The notes under the pieces: generated by a model
Told to the model about the DNA's origin: nothing
What the model saw: the letters and a program-made list of their open reading frames with translations, nothing else
Database searches by the model: none
NCBI GenBank assembly: GCA_964358895.1
Contig: CAYHPR010000015.1
Span: forward strand, 1 to 15,270
Origin: CAYHPR01 sp964358895
GTDB taxonomy: Archaea; Micrarchaeota; Micrarchaeia; CABMEP01
Reading direction: 5' to 3'
Length of the DNA stretch: 15,270 nucleotides
In this document: positions 12,845-15,270 of the stretch, one piece after another
How positions within the stretch are numbered: the first letter of the stretch is position 1
Layout of the letters: each line of letters starts with the position of its first letter
Made by a program: the position numbers and the translations under genes

Positions 12845-12868
12845 GAGTTGTGAGAGCCAATAGTAAAT

Positions 12869-12876
12869 GGAGGAGG
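12869..12876 (+). promoter_or_regulatory. Strong ribosome binding site before the prepilin frame
   Basis: GGAGGAGG holds two overlapping GGAGG sites (12869-12873 and 12872-12876). The first is 5 bases before GTG 12879, which is out of frame; the second is 7 bases before ATC 12884, which is in frame. It proves that translation starts here, but leaves the start codon ambiguous. Confidence 0.7.
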
Positions 12877-12883
12877 ATGTGTT

Positions 12884-13933
12884 ATCAAAGGTCACGCTAA
12901 GGGGCAAACCGGAATTGAATACGTTGTTTTACTCTCTATTTCTATAGCATTCTTTATTGCGATAGTTGTTATTGCAAATGATCAGCTTAGCGTCCTTAGT
13001 AATCAACAAGCTAGGAACAATGCGAAGAATGCATTAAAGGAAATAGCTGATGCAGCAACTTCAGTTTATTCGGAAGGAAGCGGAGCGAGACGTGTAGTAA
13101 GTGTAGTTTTTCCTGAAGGCGTTGACGAGGGTACGCCACAGATTGTTAATAATACATTCACTCTAAAGTTTCGTGGATCCGACATTTCATTCAATCTTGA
13201 CTTTCCAATTTCCGGAACACTTCCTTCATCCGCAGGTTCTTTCGATGTCGGATTTGTTTCTCAGGGTGGGACTGTGACTGTTGGAGTTGTCCCATTTAGT
13301 GTAGAATCTTCTTCTTTGCTTTTTGTTTATTGTTCTTTAAACTCAACTCAAGTTCAATCCAAAACTCTAAACTTTTCAAATAATCAAAACACAACAGTTC
13401 CCGTGACAATTACGCAGAGTTGGAACCATACTGCCATATCACTTAACACCTCACCAACAACTTTTACGTTATCAGTTAGTGGTTCTCAAAATGTTACTGT
13501 CAGTATAACTATTAATTCTAGTTCGGTCGGGTTGTTCAGTGGTTCTCTGACAGCAAACACAACTAACTATTCGACAACTATTCCAATCAGTGTAAATTCG
13601 AATAGCTGTTCTTCAGCTGTCCCTTCTATCGCAACTGTTACAATCAAATCATATAGCAATTCTTCATATTTAGTTGAGAAGCAAGCATTTACACCTATTC
13701 AAAATGTTACAACGGCAGGTAGCGGTTGGTCTCCTTCTTCAACTGTTACATTCGATATAAGATTTCCTAACAGTACATCTGTTTCAGGTTATCCAAAAAA
13801 TATCTCAACCAGCGGCGCAGGTAGTTTTACAGATATACTAAGTCCGACTGGATTGATCTCAGGAAATTACACTGCATTCGCTAACCAGTCATCAACTAAC
13901 AGTACGACAACATTTATTTTGAGAGGATGTTAA
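12884..13933 (+). CDS. Large class III signal peptide (prepilin-like) protein with non-canonical start
   Basis: Prepilin-like surface protein. The frame reads KGHAKG, then QTGIEYVVLLSISIAFFIAI: a short basic leader, the G/Q cleavage point of archaeal prepilin peptidase, Glu at mature position 5, and one hydrophobic pilin helix. After this come about 315 exported residues: an alpha-to-beta transition (QQARNNAKNALKEIADAATS), then a beta-rich Ser/Thr/Asn region with about 15 N-x-S/T sites and a C-terminal Cys. At about 349 residues it is longer than a typical pilin, so it may be a minor, tip or adhesive pilin. No ATG, GTG or TTG occurs in frame between the stop at 12851 and GTG 13274, which would delete the signal. 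I place the start at ATC 12884, 7 bases after GGAGG. A one-base deletion or a -1 shift after GTG 12879 would give MLSKGHAKG instead. The KaiC-like gene is upstream and an exported protein follows 1 base after the stop. Confidence 0.75.
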   Translation: MKGHAKGQTGIEYVVLLSISIAFFIAIVVIANDQLSVLSNQQARNNAKNALKEIADAATSVYSEGSGARRVVSVVFPEGVDEGTPQIVNNTFTLKFRGSDISFNLDFPISGTLPSSAGSFDVGFVSQGGTVTVGVVPFSVESSSLLFVYCSLNSTQVQSKTLNFSNNQNTTVPVTITQSWNHTAISLNTSPTTFTLSVSGSQNVTVSITINSSSVGLFSGSLTANTTNYSTTIPISVNSNSCSSAVPSIATVTIKSYSNSSYLVEKQAFTPIQNVTTAGSGWSPSSTVTFDIRFPNSTSVSGYPKNISTSGAGSFTDILSPTGLISGNYTAFANQSSTNSTTTFILRGC

Positions 13934-13934
13934 T

Positions 13935-15270
13935 ATGAAGATAAACGTGTACAATCAAATAATATTTTTGGCATATGTTTTATTGGTATTGTTGGCGCCT
14001 ATATCTAATTCAGCTTCTATTACGTATACGCAGAATGGAACACCGATTCTAACAAATGGAACAAATACAACATCACCCGACAACTTTAATGCAGATGATT
14101 CTGCTTATTTCAATATTACTGCAGTTACAATTCCGGGCGGTGCAGCAAACCAACTGGTGAATGGCAATTTCTCAACTGACGACAGCAGTTGGACAAAAGT
14201 TCCCGGTCCTGAATCAACAATAACTTGGATAAACACGGGGAATTCAGGTGGATCGGAACAATTTTCTATAATACAATCAAATAAAATTAACGATAATTAC
14301 CTGCTACAAAATGTTTCAATTGTTACTCTTCCAAATTCCTCCACCCTCTCCTGGTGTTATCGAGTAACAAGCTTTACTGGAGGGGGGGCAGGAAATAATA
14401 TATCGATATTTATCCAGTCACCAACTAACTCTTCAAATGGAACGCTGATAGATTCCGTTCCATTGACGGCGACAAATGCTTCTTTCGGTTGTCGTAACTC
14501 AACCGTTTCAAGTTCTGTTTTCGGTTCGACAGGCATTTACACTTTTAGGACTAGAGTACATTTTGTTACGACTCCAGGAGCAAACAGAAACCTTACAGTT
14601 TGGTTAGATGACCTCCAATGGAACTTTACCACACCTGATACCTTCAAACTTAATGTTACACATATCTCAACTGCCAATGTGTCAGTTCCAGCAAATTATA
14701 CACTAGGCAATATAACTGCCTTAGTAAAGCTAAATTCAAATTCTACAACTCCACAATATACTCTTTACTGGTTCTACAATGGTTCATTTACTAATACTGG
14801 CTGTAATGCAACAACTTCCGTTGGTTCAAGCGATGTCAACCTTACATGTAGTGATACAGCTAATCCTTCACTTGCGATAACTAACAGTACAATCAGAATT
14901 CAGATCTCAACTGATCAATCATCTGTCCCTTTCCTAACCAGCGAAAACTTCATTTTATACAGAATCAGATATCCAAACATTACTACTGCAAATATCTCTC
15001 CAGCGGTGGATCCAGCTCCAACTAACGGCACAACATTCATAACAACTTGTTCAGCATCTGCAGATTCAGATTTTGCAGTTACGGGTGTTGATTTTAATTT
15101 GCAGTGGAGAAATGTAACCTCTGGGGAAGCTTTCAAGCTAATAAACACAACAACAAGCCAAGGTCTTTATTTGAATGCATCTACACCAACAAATCCTTAT
15201 ACGAGTGTCTCAATCCCTGCAGGTGGGTCAAACAGTACAAATTGGACAGTGTTTGCAAACATAAATGGGA
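13935..15270 (+). CDS. Sec-secreted Asn/Ser/Thr-rich beta protein (runs off right edge)
   Basis: An uninterrupted frame of 445 codons from the ATG at 13935 to the edge. The first 27 residues are a Sec signal peptide: MKINVYN, a hydrophobic core with FLAYVLLVLLAPI, and cleavage near SNSA/S. The visible mature part is beta-rich and low in charge, with about 30 N-x-S/T sites, consistent with a heavily N-glycosylated surface protein. Residues around WYNGSFTNTG-like (YWFYNGSFTNTGCNATT) and later LQWRNVTSGEAFKL suggest repeated Ig-like or S-layer-type beta sandwiches. No specific family is recognised. GAGAGGAT 7-8 bases upstream is a good ribosome site, and the start lies 1 base after the prepilin stop, so the two are surely one operon. 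It could be an adhesin, a cell-surface partner of the pilus or an S-layer-type protein. The C-terminus and any anchor are outside the window. Confidence 0.85.
   Translation, partial: MKINVYNQIIFLAYVLLVLLAPISNSASITYTQNGTPILTNGTNTTSPDNFNADDSAYFNITAVTIPGGAANQLVNGNFSTDDSSWTKVPGPESTITWINTGNSGGSEQFSIIQSNKINDNYLLQNVSIVTLPNSSTLSWCYRVTSFTGGGAGNNISIFIQSPTNSSNGTLIDSVPLTATNASFGCRNSTVSSSVFGSTGIYTFRTRVHFVTTPGANRNLTVWLDDLQWNFTTPDTFKLNVTHISTANVSVPANYTLGNITALVKLNSNSTTPQYTLYWFYNGSFTNTGCNATTSVGSSDVNLTCSDTANPSLAITNSTIRIQISTDQSSVPFLTSENFILYRIRYPNITTANISPAVDPAPTNGTTFITTCSASADSDFAVTGVDFNLQWRNVTSGEAFKLINTTTSQGLYLNASTPTNPYTSVSIPAGGSNSTNWTVFANING

Noticed and set aside
13274..13933. Separate 219-residue protein starting at GTG 13274
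   Set aside because: The same frame is open for 390 bases more and encodes a full class III signal peptide and pilin helix behind a GGAGG site; the GTG is an internal Val codon.
14915..15148. Minus-strand 77-residue protein
   Set aside because: It lies inside the open frame of the exported protein, with no promoter or ribosome site; an antisense shadow.
1..15270. CRISPR array, tRNA genes, insertion sequences
   Set aside because: No regularly spaced long repeats, cloverleaf sequences, transposase frames or terminal inverted repeats were found on reading both strands; the evenly spaced repeats at 10150-10203 are too short and sit in a promoter.

Overview
The window comes from an AT-rich archaeal genome. 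Eukaryote/archaea-type information genes are present (clamp-loader small subunit RfcS, ribosomal protein S8e, KEOPS subunit Cgi121, an archaeal-type IleRS end). Many genes have an A/T-rich TATA-like element about 25-35 bases before the start codon, as expected for leaderless or short-leader archaeal transcripts. Genes inside operons more often carry GGAGG/GGTGA-type ribosome binding sites. The lineage cannot be fixed from sequence alone; a euryarchaeon or a DPANN-type archaeon would both fit.

Layout. (1) 1-759, minus strand: a small four-helix membrane protein followed by the 5' end of ileS, which runs off the left edge. (2) 850-3772, plus strand: a chromosome-maintenance run of rfcS, an unrecognised 159-residue protein, scpA and scpB (overlapping). 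(3) 8779-3813, minus strand: a seven-gene type IV pilus-like assembly cluster. It holds a small winged-helix protein, a GspE/PilB-type ATPase, a small charged protein, two separate GspF/TadC-type membrane platform proteins, and two small mutually similar soluble proteins joined by an ATGA overlap. (4) 8847-9596, plus strand: a tandem winged-helix protein divergent from the pilus cluster, sharing its promoter region. (5) 10130-9629: an RHH antitoxin / RelE-family toxin pair whose promoter has three motif copies exactly 23 bases apart. (6) Cgi121 (minus), then S8e and a thioredoxin (plus). (7) 11756-15270, plus strand: a KaiC/RadA-like ATPase with a long basic N-terminal tail, then a large class III signal peptide (prepilin-like) protein, then a Sec-secreted Asn/Ser/Thr-rich protein running off the right edge.

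Working model (inference): sections 3, 4 and 7 together encode a surface appendage. The ATPase and two platform proteins assemble it, the 12.9 kb prepilin and the exported glycosylation-prone protein are subunits or adhesins, and the KaiC-like protein (the superfamily of archaellum ArlH) plus the winged-helix proteins are candidate regulators.

The most notable points are these. The prepilin frame has no ATG/GTG/TTG anywhere near its perfect class III leader. A promoter-leader module is nearly identical (30 of 31 bases) in front of the second platform gene and the thioredoxin gene. The toxin-antitoxin promoter has an evenly spaced operator array. The pilus cluster ends in a pair of small paralogous genes of unknown function. 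No tRNA, rRNA, CRISPR array or insertion sequence was seen, and no gap between genes exceeds 300 bases.
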